Of a stretch of DNA of 57,050 bases, positions 27,451 through 36,109 are shown piece by piece. Positions within the stretch are counted from its first letter, which is position 1, and the number at the start of each line of letters is the position of its first letter. Origin of the DNA: Afipia sp. P52-10. GTDB taxonomy: Bacteria > Pseudomonadota > Alphaproteobacteria > Rhizobiales > Xanthobacteraceae. The stretch spans positions 34,218 through 91,267 of the forward strand of contig NZ_AZSJ01000003.1 in the NCBI RefSeq assembly GCF_000516555.1, read 5' to 3'. The translations under genes were made by a program, and so were the position numbers. The notes under the pieces are model-generated. The model did no database searches. It had not been told where the DNA came from and saw nothing but the letters and a program-made list of their open reading frames with translations.

Positions 27451-27466
27451 TGTGATGCGAATCACG
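27451..27466. promoter_or_regulatory. CRP-like palindrome upstream of the 70-aa gene
   Basis: TGTGATGCGAATCACG matches TGTGA-N6-TCACA with one mismatch at the last base. It lies 81 bp upstream of the start of the minus-strand gene at 27369 and mirrors the perfect site at 26921 on the other side of the gene pair. Confidence 0.5.
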
Positions 27467-27557
27467 CTGCTCTGAGTCGACGACGACGCTGTGACGGCTC
27501 ACCTCGCCGATCTGGCTGCGCTGCGTAAGCGCTGCGCGCGTCACGATGAAGAAACGT

Positions 27558-29021
27558 TCAGGAATATTGCATCACCCCGTCGTTCACCCGACCGAAGCGC
27601 AGGGTGACGATGTCGAGCGCGTAGTTCTGGTAGAGCTTCCAGGGCCGCTTTGAGCCCTGCTTCGGAAATTTCGGTAGCGCCCGCTGCACATAGCCCGAGG
27701 TGAAGTCGAGCCACGGCACGGTCGTCACCGATGGATCGGTGTTGCGCGGCACGCACTGGCGATAGCCGTGCTTGTCCATGTAGTTCAACAACCGGCAGAC
27801 ATACTCGCAGGTGAGGTCGCACTTCAGCGTCCACGACGCGTTGGTGTAGCCGGAGGCGGAGGCGAAGTTCGGCACGTCCGAGAACATCATCCCCTTATAG
27901 CTCATGGTCTCGGGGATACTGACCGGGCGTCCGTCGACGCTGAGCTCCAGCCCGCCGAGCGGCACGAGACTGAGGCCCGTCGCCGTCACGATCAAATCGG
28001 CCTGCAACTCAGAACCATCCTTCAGGCGCAGTCCGCTCGCAGTGAACCGATCGATGTGGCTGGTGACGACCGACGCACGCCCCTCACGGATCGCGCGGAA
28101 CATATCGCCGTCCGGCACGAGGCACAGCCGCTGCTGCCAGGGATTGTAGCGCGGCGTGAAGTGCGTATCGACGTCGTAGTCCGGACCGAGCTGTGCGCGC
28201 ACGCCACCGAGGATCAATTGCTTGGCCTGCTCCGGCTTGCGGCGGCAGAGCTGATAGAAGTACATGCCGAACAGCACGTTGCGCCAGCGGATCAGGTGAT
28301 AGGCAACGCGCGGCGGCAGCTTCGCCCGCAACGTGTTCGCCATCGCGTCCGACGCTGGCCGCGAGACGACGTAGGTCGGCGAGCGCTGCAGCATCGTCAC
28401 ATGCTGCGCCGTCCTTGCGAGCTCCGGCACCAGCGTCACCGCAGTCGCCCCCGAGCCGATCACCACCACGCGCTTGCCGGCGTAATCGATATCCTCGGTC
28501 CATTTTTGCGGATGGACGATGCGGCCCTTGAAATCGGCAACGCCTGCGAAGTCCGGCGTGTAGCCGGCCTCGTAGCTGTAGTAGCCGCTGCACATGAAGA
28601 GGAAATTGCAGGTGAAGCGCACGGGCGTCTGCTCCGCCCCCTGCTGCGCCTCGACCATCCAGCGCGCGTCCTGTGACGACCACGACGCGCGCGTCACACG
28701 ATGGTTGAAGCGGATGTGCTGATCGATGCCGTTGTCCTGCGCGGTCTGCCGGACGTAATTCAGGATCGTCGACCCGGCGGCGATCGCCTTCTCCTCGGTC
28801 CATGGCTTGAAGGAATAGCCGAGGGTGAACATGTCGCTGTCCGAGCGGATGCCGGGATAGCGGAACAGATCCCAGGTGCCGCCGATCTCGGCACGACCTT
28901 CGAGGATCGCATAGCGCTTGGCCGGACAGTTGCGCTGCAGATGATAGGCGGCGCCGATGCCCGACAGGCCCGCGCCCACGATCACCACGTCAAAATGCGA
29001 CGCGTCCGACTGGCTATCCAT
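27558..29021 (-). CDS. Flavin-containing (Baeyer-Villiger-type) monooxygenase
   Basis: A 487-residue class B flavoprotein monooxygenase. The FAD Rossmann motif is VIVGAGLSGIGAAYHLQ at about residues 12-28, the NADP Rossmann motif is VIGSGATAVTLVPEL, and the Baeyer-Villiger fingerprint F-x-G-x3-H-x3-W is visible as FKGRIVHPQKW. The GGTWDLFRYPGIRSDSDMFT loop is typical of the group. It inserts oxygen next to ketones or oxidises heteroatoms; the substrate is unknown. The ATG at 29019-29021 is used. The frame stays open for another 244 codons into the repeat region, but that part is repeat-encoded arginine/proline-rich sequence and not protein. Confidence 0.9.
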   Translation of the reverse strand: MDSQSDASHFDVVIVGAGLSGIGAAYHLQRNCPAKRYAILEGRAEIGGTWDLFRYPGIRSDSDMFTLGYSFKPWTEEKAIAAGSTILNYVRQTAQDNGIDQHIRFNHRVTRASWSSQDARWMVEAQQGAEQTPVRFTCNFLFMCSGYYSYEAGYTPDFAGVADFKGRIVHPQKWTEDIDYAGKRVVVIGSGATAVTLVPELARTAQHVTMLQRSPTYVVSRPASDAMANTLRAKLPPRVAYHLIRWRNVLFGMYFYQLCRRKPEQAKQLILGGVRAQLGPDYDVDTHFTPRYNPWQQRLCLVPDGDMFRAIREGRASVVTSHIDRFTASGLRLKDGSELQADLIVTATGLSLVPLGGLELSVDGRPVSIPETMSYKGMMFSDVPNFASASGYTNASWTLKCDLTCEYVCRLLNYMDKHGYRQCVPRNTDPSVTTVPWLDFTSGYVQRALPKFPKQGSKRPWKLYQNYALDIVTLRFGRVNDGVMQYS

Positions 29022-29073
29022 GACCCGCCTGCTTTCGCTTCCTCGGAGGCCTGCTACGAAGCCCGCTCCGGTG

Positions 29074-29119
29074 GGCTGTTGTGCGCCGCTTGTCCCAGTA
29101 GGCTGTTGTGCGCCGCTTG
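29074..29119. repeat. Two-copy 27-bp tandem repeat
   Basis: GGCTGTTGTGCGCCGCTTG occurs at 29074-29092 and again at 29101-29119, a period of 27 bp. It lies about 50 bp upstream of the monooxygenase start. Confidence 0.8.
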
Positions 29120-29386
29120 AAGCCGGCGGCGGCAGTTTCCCTGTGGCGCAGTCTTCGGCCGCCGCGCGGCAATTGCAACTCGCATTTGGCGCGCCCCGGA
29201 ATGACGGCGGAGGGTCTTTCGGAATGACCGTGGAGGGGGCTATGCGCCGCTCCATTCGCGGCCGTCGTTCCGGGGCATCGCGAAGGGCCAGCGCAAGCGC
29301 CGCCGGCAGGCTCCGCGAGGAGCCCGGAATGACAGCAGGGGGCTTCCAGAACGGCTGAGTATGCGTTGCGCTCGCTCCGCACTCCA

Positions 29387-30150
29387 GCCGTCGTTCCGGG
29401 ACGCGCGATTGGTCGCGCGGGCCCGGAACCCATACGCCCGGTGTGCGTGATGGCGCACGGCGCCAGTGCCCTTGTAAGTGAAAACATCGCACGCGCCGTT
29501 TGATGTGATCCAAGATCATGGGCGTAACGGCAAACTCATCAGCACAGGGGCTATGGATTCCGGGCTCGATGCTGCGCATCGCCCCGGATGACGGCGGAGT
29601 TGATGCCTGCGCTTCTCTTCCCGCAAACGGTGAGAGGTCAAAGAACAGCGCCGCTCCACTCTCTGCCGTCGTTCCGGGACGCGCCTCTTGGCGCGGGCCC
29701 GGAACCCATATGCCCGGTATGCGTGATGGCGCGCAGTGCTGGTGCCCTTGCAAGCAGCGCCCATCGGGCGCGCTGTTTCATATGATCCAAGATCATGGCC
29801 GTAACGGCAGACTCATCAGCACAGGGGTTATAGATTCCGGGCTCGATGCTGCGCATCGCCCCGGAATGACGGCGGAGTTGATGCCTGCGCTTCTCTTCCC
29901 GCAAACGGTGAGAGGTCAAAGAACAGCGCCGCTCCATTCTCTGCCGTCGTTCCGGGGCATCGCGAAGCGATGAGCCCGGAACCCATATGCCCGGTGTGCG
30001 TGATGGCGCGCAGTGCCGGTGCCCTTGCAAGCAGCGCCCATCGCACGCGCTCGTTTGATGTGATCCAAGATCATGGGCGTAACGGCAAACTCATCAGCAC
30101 AGGGTCTATGGATTCCGGGCTCGCGAGCTGTGCTCGCGCCCCGGAATGAC
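29387..30150. repeat. 278-bp tandem repeat, 2.75 copies, each with two hairpins
   Basis: Copies start at 29387, 29665 and 29943 (period 278 bp); the third ends after its second hairpin near 30150. Each unit has hairpin A (GTCGTTCCGGG ... CCCGGAACCC), a roughly 110-bp core including TGATCCAAGATCA, hairpin B (GATTCCGGGCTC ... CCCCGGAATGAC) and a linker ending in GCGCCGCTCCA. The linkers of copies 1 and 2 are almost identical, whereas the tips of hairpin A differ in all three copies. Confidence 0.9.
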
Positions 30151-30318
30151 GCCAAATGCATTGATGCGCCCACCCAGCTGCGCCCACCCAACTTTCTGCT
30201 GTTGTTTTTGAACTTGCGGGTGTCGCTCGCATTGGAAATGCAACGCGTGAAGAAGAAGCCGTGAAGAGCCCGTAGAGCCCATCGCCATCTGTGGCCGCAT
30301 GGTTCGAGGCGCCGATTT

Positions 30319-30366
30319 GCGCATCATCCCATCCGAAAACCGCTTCGCGCCTTTCGGAATGATGCG
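30319..30366. repeat. Dispersed CCGAAAACCG-type palindrome, copy 2
   Basis: Inverted repeat GCGCATCATCC ... GGAATGATGCG around CCGAAAACCGCTT / CCTTTCGG, the same family as at 17814, 35962, 36528 and 55395. Confidence 0.75.
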
Positions 30367-30485
30367 TATCGCCTCCTCACCACGGTGATCGGGCGTTACC
30401 ATAAGGATCAGGCGTTGTGCGCGGGGCGGTCATGTCGGCCAGTTCGGCGCACGAGCCAAGCCCAAATATGACCGCCGATGGCTTC

Positions 30486-31463
30486 TCAGAGCCACTTCTT
30501 CCATTTGAAGAAGAGGTAGGGCAGCACGGCCGCGAGCACCATCAGCGCCAGCGCCATTGGATAGCCGAGGTGCCACTCGAGCTCCGGCATCGCCTTGAAG
30601 TTCATGCCGTAGACCGACGCGATCAGCGTCGGCGGCATCAACACCACCGCCATCACCGAGAACAGCTTGATGATGTTGTTCTGCTCGAGGTTGACCACGC
30701 CCAGCATCGCATCCAGCACGAAGGTCGTCTTGTTCGACAGATAGGAGGCGTGGTCGGTGAGCGACTGCACGTCGCGCTGCATGGTCTTGAGCTGCTCGCG
30801 AATCTCCTTCGACCACTTCACGCCGTCGATCTCGGCTGCGACGAAGGTGACGAGGCGACCGATCGAGACCAGGCTCTCGCGCACCTTGGAGGTGAGGTCG
30901 CCCTTGCGGCCGATGGTGATGAGAATGTTCGAATACTGCTTGGCGTGGCCGGTGCGCGTCCCCTCCGGCTCGAAGATCTCGCGGCTGACCGCATCCACAT
31001 CGGCCCCGGCGCGCTCCAGGATATCGGCACAGCGGTCGATCACCGCATCGAGCAGCTCCATCAGCACCATCTCGCCGGTGACGCCCGGCGTGCAGTAGCG
31101 CGCGAGCTTATGCTCCACCAGCGCGAACGGCCGCGGATGATCGTAACGCACGGTGACGAGGCGATGGCCGGCGAGGATGAACGTGACCGGCGTCGTGCGC
31201 GGAGCCTCGCTGTCGGCGGCACACATCAAGGTCGCGGTCATGTAGCGCGCGCTGCGCTCCACATAGAGGCGCGACGAAATCTCGATCTCCTGCATCTCCT
31301 CCCGCGTCGGGATTTCGACGCCGAGCAGCTTCTCCACCAGCTTGTCCTCGGGCGGGGTCGGGTTGACCAGATCGATCCACACCGCCTCCTGCGGCAGCGT
31401 CTCGCCGATGCCGGCGTCGACGGTTTTCAGGGCGTTGTTGGCGGGAACGAAGACCGAGAGCAT
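30486..31463 (-). CDS. corA: CorA-family magnesium/cobalt transporter
   Basis: A 325-residue divalent-cation channel. It has the usual long N-terminal cytoplasmic domain, two C-terminal membrane helices, and the pore signature YGMNF (in SVYGMNFKAMPELEW) between them, ending with the basic FFKWKKWL. The start at 31461-31463 (MLSVFVPANN) is supported by GGAGG about 10 bp upstream; the 102 in-frame codons further upstream lie in sequence that is not protein-like. There is no neighbouring operon partner: a repeat-rich interval lies downstream and a 530-bp gene-free stretch upstream. Confidence 0.93.
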   Translation of the reverse strand: MLSVFVPANNALKTVDAGIGETLPQEAVWIDLVNPTPPEDKLVEKLLGVEIPTREEMQEIEISSRLYVERSARYMTATLMCAADSEAPRTTPVTFILAGHRLVTVRYDHPRPFALVEHKLARYCTPGVTGEMVLMELLDAVIDRCADILERAGADVDAVSREIFEPEGTRTGHAKQYSNILITIGRKGDLTSKVRESLVSIGRLVTFVAAEIDGVKWSKEIREQLKTMQRDVQSLTDHASYLSNKTTFVLDAMLGVVNLEQNNIIKLFSVMAVVLMPPTLIASVYGMNFKAMPELEWHLGYPMALALMVLAAVLPYLFFKWKKWL

Positions 31464-31993
31464 GGGCGGAACCTCCGCTTGCGCTTGAGCAGCTGGGGAC
31501 ACGGAACGAACGACGGGCTGTCGGGACGGGCTGGCGTAGACGCAAACCAAGCCGGCAGACCACTGCGGCGCAGAAGCCGTGCCTTGTTCCTGGGATTCGA
31601 GCAAGCCGCCCTGGCGATTTTTGTCGCAGGTCCATACGGGGGCCCGGACGGCGATCCTGGCGTCCATCCCCGGACGCCGATCCCAAAGCCAGCCCGTCCG
31701 TGGCACCGGCGCAAGCATCGGGGCCACATTTCCGCCACCTCTCAGCCACCAGACCGCCCCAGCCTTCACGCGGCCGTGAGGGCTCCGGCTAACCGCGTCT
31801 TAGAATTTCTGCTCTAGGCTGAGTTTGTGAAACATAAATGCCACAGCCACCATGCTGCGAAGCGGTACGGGCATGGGAACGCTGGAAAAACGGCATTGGT
31901 CTGAGATAATTACGGCCGATCGGAATCGGGCAGCACAGCCTGCCGGCCTTTTGGCGTGGGACACCAGAAGGACAGTCGAGGGGTAAAGCGAAA
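31464..31993. other. 530-bp intergenic region between corA and the L,D-transpeptidase gene
   Basis: Divergent intergenic region. No open frame with protein-like composition, no riboswitch motif recognised (including M-box type) and no strong palindrome was found. The part near 31795-31990 is more A+T-rich than the rest and probably holds the promoter of the transpeptidase gene. Confidence 0.5.
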
Positions 31994-32686
31994 ATGTCGT
32001 CCTCACGTTCTTCACTCGTCGCCCGGCTGGCGGTGGTCGCGGCTGCGTTGATGCTGGCAGCCTGCCAAACCACCACCTACGAAGCGGCCTCGGATGCCAG
32101 CATGACGCCACGCGACAAGGCGCTGCTGGCGAAGGCCAAGTATCCGAAGGCGCAGATCCCGCAGCCGTTCCGCCGCGCAATCGTCAGCTACCACCGCAAG
32201 GAAACGCCGGGCACGATCGTCATCGATTCCGACAACCATTACCTCTACCTGGTGCAGGACAACGGCAAGGCGCTGCGCTACGGCGTCACCGTCGGCGAGG
32301 AAGCGCTCGCCTTCTCCGGCATCGCCAAGATCGGCGCCAAGCAGGAATGGCCGCGCTGGATTCCGACCGCGGATATCCACAAGCGCATTCCCGGCCTGCC
32401 GAAGCAGGTCGATGGCGGTCCGGACAATCCGCTCGGCGCGCGTGGCCTCTATCTCTATCAGGGTGGCAAGGACACGCTGTTCCGCATCCACGGCACCAAC
32501 CAGCCGGAATACATCGGCGAGTCGATCTCCTCGGGCTGCATCCGCATGACCAACGAGGACGTGATCGACCTCTACAACCGCGTCAATGTCGGCACCATCG
32601 TCGTCGTGCTCGACCGCAAGGCCGGCGACTCCCCGGTCAATCCGCGGGTGGCGCTCTCCGGCACGCCGGGCGGCTCGACGTTCTGA
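31994..32686 (+). CDS. L,D-transpeptidase (YkuD domain) lipoprotein
   Basis: A 230-residue envelope protein with a lipoprotein signal (lipobox LAAC, Cys at residue 24) and a YkuD catalytic domain. The active-site motif is HGTN followed by SISSGCIRM, with the nucleophilic cysteine. YkuD enzymes form 3-3 peptidoglycan cross-links or attach lipoproteins or outer-membrane proteins to peptidoglycan. The start at 31994 is preceded by GAGGGG. A clear terminator hairpin lies 48 bp past the stop. Confidence 0.93.
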   Translation: MSSSRSSLVARLAVVAAALMLAACQTTTYEAASDASMTPRDKALLAKAKYPKAQIPQPFRRAIVSYHRKETPGTIVIDSDNHYLYLVQDNGKALRYGVTVGEEALAFSGIAKIGAKQEWPRWIPTADIHKRIPGLPKQVDGGPDNPLGARGLYLYQGGKDTLFRIHGTNQPEYIGESISSGCIRMTNEDVIDLYNRVNVGTIVVVLDRKAGDSPVNPRVALSGTPGGSTF

Positions 32687-32726
32687 TCGCGCAAGCGAAA
32701 CCAACGCAGACGCGCTCAACGAGAGC

Positions 32727-33988
32727 TCAGCGAAAGGCACCGGAGAACCCGGTGCCTTTCTTGCTTTGCGGCTTCATGCTTTGCGGGTTGAGGATGTCCC
32801 ACCACGGCTGCGGCTGAGCGCGGCGGACGCTGCGCTTCTTCTTCGGCCGCGGCGGTGCGGCGTTCTTCTGGCCGACTTCCGGAGCCGGCCTCGCCTCCGG
32901 CTGGGACTCGGGTTGAGCAGACGGCTTGGCTGATGATTTGGCGGATCGTTTGGCGCGCGAGGACGGCGCCGCAGACGATTGCGCCTCGGGGGATTGCGCG
33001 CGCGCCGCTGGCGCCTCGTGTTCGCTGAAGGAGGGCCGCAAGCCCCCCGCCACGGGGGCGCTCTCCGGTGCGGCGGGCTGCTGCGGCTGCGCGGACGGTT
33101 TTGCACGGGCGCAGCCGGCGGGGCGCGCTGGTCCGGCCTCGCCTCCTCGGCAACCGCGCGCGGCGGCGCCTCGTCCGGGCGCTGCGCCGGAAGCAACGGC
33201 GCGACCTTCGGCAGCCCGTCCCACACCTCCCACTGGCAGATGCGGTAGCCGTTGCGCCGCTCGGCCAGATCGAGATGGATGTGATCCTCGTGATAGCCGT
33301 CGGAGCCCGGTCCGAGCACGGTGGTAAAGCGCGCACACACCGAGCGCAGGATCTTCTCGCGCAGCTCGCGCGCGGTGCCGCGGTCGGTCAACGCCACGAA
33401 CTGTCCGTTTGCAAACTTTACTCCGCGCAGGTCGATAGCATTGGCGCGGCCATGCTCGGACAGCTTTGCGCCGGCGACGCGGTTGCGGCCGCGACAGCTG
33501 AAGGAATCGAAGTTGTCGAGTTCGCTGATCCGGCTGCCGGCCTCGACGGCGATCGCCGCGAGATCGCTTCGCACCCACTCCGCCACCGCCGTCGCCATGC
33601 TGCAGCGAAGCACCGCCGCGGGCTTCAGCGGCACCCGGCTCTTGTCGGCCAGCACCACCGCCTCCAGCCGCACGATGTCGTCACCACCGCAGGCACCGGG
33701 CCCGGTGATCGGCGGCTGCGAGGGCGCGATCGCGATCTCTTCGGTCAGCGCCAGCCGGCAGGCGGATGGCTGCGGCGGCACGGCATTCGGCTGGCTCTCG
33801 AGAATATTCTTCTCTGCCCCCGTGCTGCCCGCACTGGGCGGAAGCTGCGGCGGCGCGTCGATCGCCGGCCTCGGCTTCGGCAGCGGCACCGGCGACGCCC
33901 AAGCTGCCGGCGCCCAAGCCGCGCCCGCAACGCCCAAGCCCGTCATTGCGACGCAACACGCCACCCACAACGTTGCACGACTTTTCAT
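32727..33988 (-). pseudogene. Extensin-family protein, apparently frameshifted in its C-terminal tail
   Basis: A signal peptide (MKSRATLWVACCVAMTGLG...) and a proline-rich stretch precede an extensin-like C-terminal (DUF882-related, LAS-type peptidase-like) domain: CRLALTEEIAI, SELDNFDSFSCRGRN, LSEHGRANAIDLRG, and GYHEDHIHLDL, where His/Asp residues suggest a zinc site. The domain frame continues to a stop at 32774 but becomes arginine/proline/histidine-rich after about 33100. In the -1 frame the tail instead reads naturally (PSAQPQQPAAPESAPVAGG ... QPWWDILNP) to a stop at 32727. The switch falls at a four-base A run (33099-33102, T on the plus strand); one extra A would join the frames. Either an assembly or sequencing error, a real mutation in a dispensable tail, or frameshifting. 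Confidence 0.7.
32734..32760 (+). terminator. Intrinsic terminator after the L,D-transpeptidase gene
   Basis: Stem AAGGCACCGG / CCGGTGCCTTT with a short AGAAC loop and a T-rich 3' side. It also overlaps the 3' end of the convergent, frameshifted extensin reading frame, so it may serve both strands. Confidence 0.8.
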
Positions 33989-34176
33989 CAGCCCCCGATG
34001 CCCCCGCTTGCGGCCAGTTATCGCACCAACGCACCAACCTGCCCAACGGTGATTGCATCCATCGCATGGGTGCCCTTTATTCCAAAATTCAGAAGGGTGA
34101 ACCGGAAAGCGGTTTGCGCCGTTTTCGCGCCGCGCTAAGAAGGCGATCGGGAACCGGCACGCCGTCATCAGCCGGA

Positions 34177-34202
34177 AGACACGTTGTTAAGACACGTTGT
34201 TA
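34177..34202 (+). repeat. 13-bp tandem duplication just upstream of the acyl-CoA synthetase
   Basis: AGACACGTTGTTA is present twice head to tail, ending next to the Shine-Dalgarno AAGGAGAGGG of the gene at 34216. Confidence 0.85.
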
Positions 34203-34215
34203 AGGAGAGGGAACG

Positions 34216-35844
34216 ATGCGTGGTTTGATGCAGGATTGGCCGCTGCTGTGCATGCGAATGATCGATCATGCGGCTGCCGTCCATGGCGAGCGTGAAGTCG
34301 TCACGCGTTCGGTCGAGGGGCCGATCCACCGCACCAACTATGCGCAGGTCCGCGCCCGCGCGCTGAAGGTCGCGCAGCGGCTGGAGAAGGACGGCATCAA
34401 GCTCGGCGACCGCGTCGCCACCCTTGGCTGGAACACCTGGCGCCACCTGGAATCCTGGTACGGCATCATGGGCATCGGCGCCGTCTGCCACACCGTGAAC
34501 CCGCGCCTGTTCCCGGACCAGATCGGCTGGATCATCAATCACGCCCAGGATCGCGTCGTGATGATCGATCTGACATTCGTGCCGCTGCTGGAGGCGCTGG
34601 CCGACAAGCTGCCGAGCGTCGAGCGCTACGTCATCTACACCGACAAGGCGCACATGCCGGAGACCAAGCTGAAGAACGCGATCGCCTATGAGGAGTGGAT
34701 CGGCGCGGTCGATGGCGACTTCGCCTGGAAGAGCTTCGACGAGAACACCGCGGCGGCGATGTGCTACACCTCCGGCACCACCGGCGACCCGAAGGGCGTG
34801 GTCTACTCGCACCGCTCCAACGTGCTGCACGCGCTGATGGCCAACAACGGCGACGCGATCGGCACGCGCGCGAAGGATACGATGCTGCCGGTGGTACCGC
34901 TGTTCCATGCGAACTCGTGGGGCATCGCCTTCTCCGCGCCGTCGATGGGCACCAAGCTGGTGCTGCCCGGCGCCAAGCTCGACGGCGCTTCGGTCTATGA
35001 ACTGCTCTCGACCGAGAAGGTCACCCACACCGCCGGCGTGCCGACCGTGTGGCTGATGCTGCTGCAATACATGGAAGCGAACAAGCTGACCCTGCCCGAT
35101 CTCAAGGTCGTGGTCTGCGGCGGCTCGGCGATGCCGCGCTCGATGATCAAGGCGTTCGACGACATGGGCATCGACGTCCGCCATGCCTGGGGCATGACCG
35201 AGATGAGCCCGATCGGCACGGTCGGCGCGCTGCAGTCGCAATTCGCCGAGCTGAAGGGCGACGCCAAGGTGGACGTGCTGGCGCTGCAGGGCTTCCCGCC
35301 GTTCGGCGTGCAGATGAAGATCACCGACGACGACGGCAAGGAGCTGCCGTGGGACGGCACCACGTTCGGCCGGCTGAAGGTCAGCGGACCGGCGGTGACC
35401 GCCGGCTACTTCCGCATCGACGGCAACGTGCTCGACGAGGCCGGCTACTTCGACACCGGCGACGTCGCCACCATCGACAAGTACGGCTACCTGCGCATCA
35501 CCGACCGCTCCAAGGACGTGATCAAGTCCGGCGGCGAGTGGATCTCCTCGATCGACCTGGAGAACCTCGCGGTCGGTCACCCGAAGGTCGCCGAAGCCGC
35601 GGTGATTGGTGTGCATCATCCGAAATGGGACGAGCGGCCGCTCCTGATCGTGCAGCTCAAGCCGGGTCAGAGCGCGACCCGCGAAGAGATCCTGAAGTTC
35701 ATGGAAGGCAAGATCGCCAAGTGGTGGATGCCGGACGACGTCGCCTTCGTCGACGAGATCCCGCACACCGCGACCGGCAAGATCAAGAAGACCGACCTGC
35801 GCACCAAGTTCAAGGACCACACGCTGCCGACCGCGGCGGCGTGA
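34216..35844 (+). CDS. Acyl-CoA synthetase (AMP-forming, medium/long-chain type)
   Basis: A 542-residue ANL-superfamily ligase that activates a carboxylic acid, probably a fatty acid, through an acyl-AMP. The ATP-binding motif TSGTTGDPKG is near residue 185, the A5 motif HAWGMTEMSP, the hinge region YFDTGDVATIDKYGYLRITDRSKDVIKSGGEW, and the C-terminal catalytic lysine motif TATGKIKKTDLR. The start ATG at 34216 has an excellent AAGGAGAGGG 6-8 bp upstream. It is expressed on its own; the glutaryl-CoA dehydrogenase 3 kb away is on the opposite strand. Confidence 0.93.
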   Translation: MRGLMQDWPLLCMRMIDHAAAVHGEREVVTRSVEGPIHRTNYAQVRARALKVAQRLEKDGIKLGDRVATLGWNTWRHLESWYGIMGIGAVCHTVNPRLFPDQIGWIINHAQDRVVMIDLTFVPLLEALADKLPSVERYVIYTDKAHMPETKLKNAIAYEEWIGAVDGDFAWKSFDENTAAAMCYTSGTTGDPKGVVYSHRSNVLHALMANNGDAIGTRAKDTMLPVVPLFHANSWGIAFSAPSMGTKLVLPGAKLDGASVYELLSTEKVTHTAGVPTVWLMLLQYMEANKLTLPDLKVVVCGGSAMPRSMIKAFDDMGIDVRHAWGMTEMSPIGTVGALQSQFAELKGDAKVDVLALQGFPPFGVQMKITDDDGKELPWDGTTFGRLKVSGPAVTAGYFRIDGNVLDEAGYFDTGDVATIDKYGYLRITDRSKDVIKSGGEWISSIDLENLAVGHPKVAEAAVIGVHHPKWDERPLLIVQLKPGQSATREEILKFMEGKIAKWWMPDDVAFVDEIPHTATGKIKKTDLRTKFKDHTLPTAAA

Positions 35845-35860
35845 GGACTCTCAGTCTTCC

Positions 35861-36048
35861 CCTTCTCCCCCGCTCGCGGGGAGAAGGTCGGGATGAGGGG
35901 CTGATCTCCGCCAATCCCGCGTGACAGTGCCACGCAACTGCGCCCCTCAGCCGGATCGCTTTATGGGATGATCTGGTCCGAAAACCGCTTCGCACGTTCG
36001 GGATCATGCCAATGCGATCCGACCTCTCCCCGTCAAACGGGGAAAGGT
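35861..36048. repeat. Composite palindromic element 1 (no gene inside)
   Basis: Left module 35861-35901: hairpin CCTTCTCCCC / GGGGAGAAGG plus the terminal TGAGGGGC. Right module 35942-36048: GCCCCTCA, then CGGATCGC ... GCGATCCG enclosing a CCGAAAACCG-type palindrome (35962-36010), then CCTCTCCCCG / CGGGGAAAGG. Only 40 bp separate the two modules. The same module order recurs in element 2 at 36110-36612. Confidence 0.8.
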
Positions 36049-36109
36049 GACAGATGCTGCGGCAATCCTTCCCAGATTTCCCGGCAATTTTCCTAAACGA
36101 GGCAACCTG

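Larger units (their letters stand above)
29022..30485. other. 1.46 kb gene-free interval filled with repeats
   Basis: No credible gene is seen between the monooxygenase and corA on either strand. The interval holds a 27-bp tandem repeat (29074-29119), a variant hairpin (29250-29330), the 278-bp tandem array (29387-30150) and one CCGAAAACCG-type palindrome (30319-30366). Open frames through it are repeated, arginine-rich and stop-poor only because of base composition. Confidence 0.7.

Noticed and set aside
29022-29753. N-terminal extension of the monooxygenase by 244 codons
   Set aside because: The extension is encoded by hairpin repeats, and the similar peptides recur in other frames further along the array; the FAD motif begins right after the ATG at 29021.
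29387-30150. CRISPR array
   Set aside because: Repeat units are 278 bp and contiguous, without short direct repeats and unique spacers; no cas genes are present.
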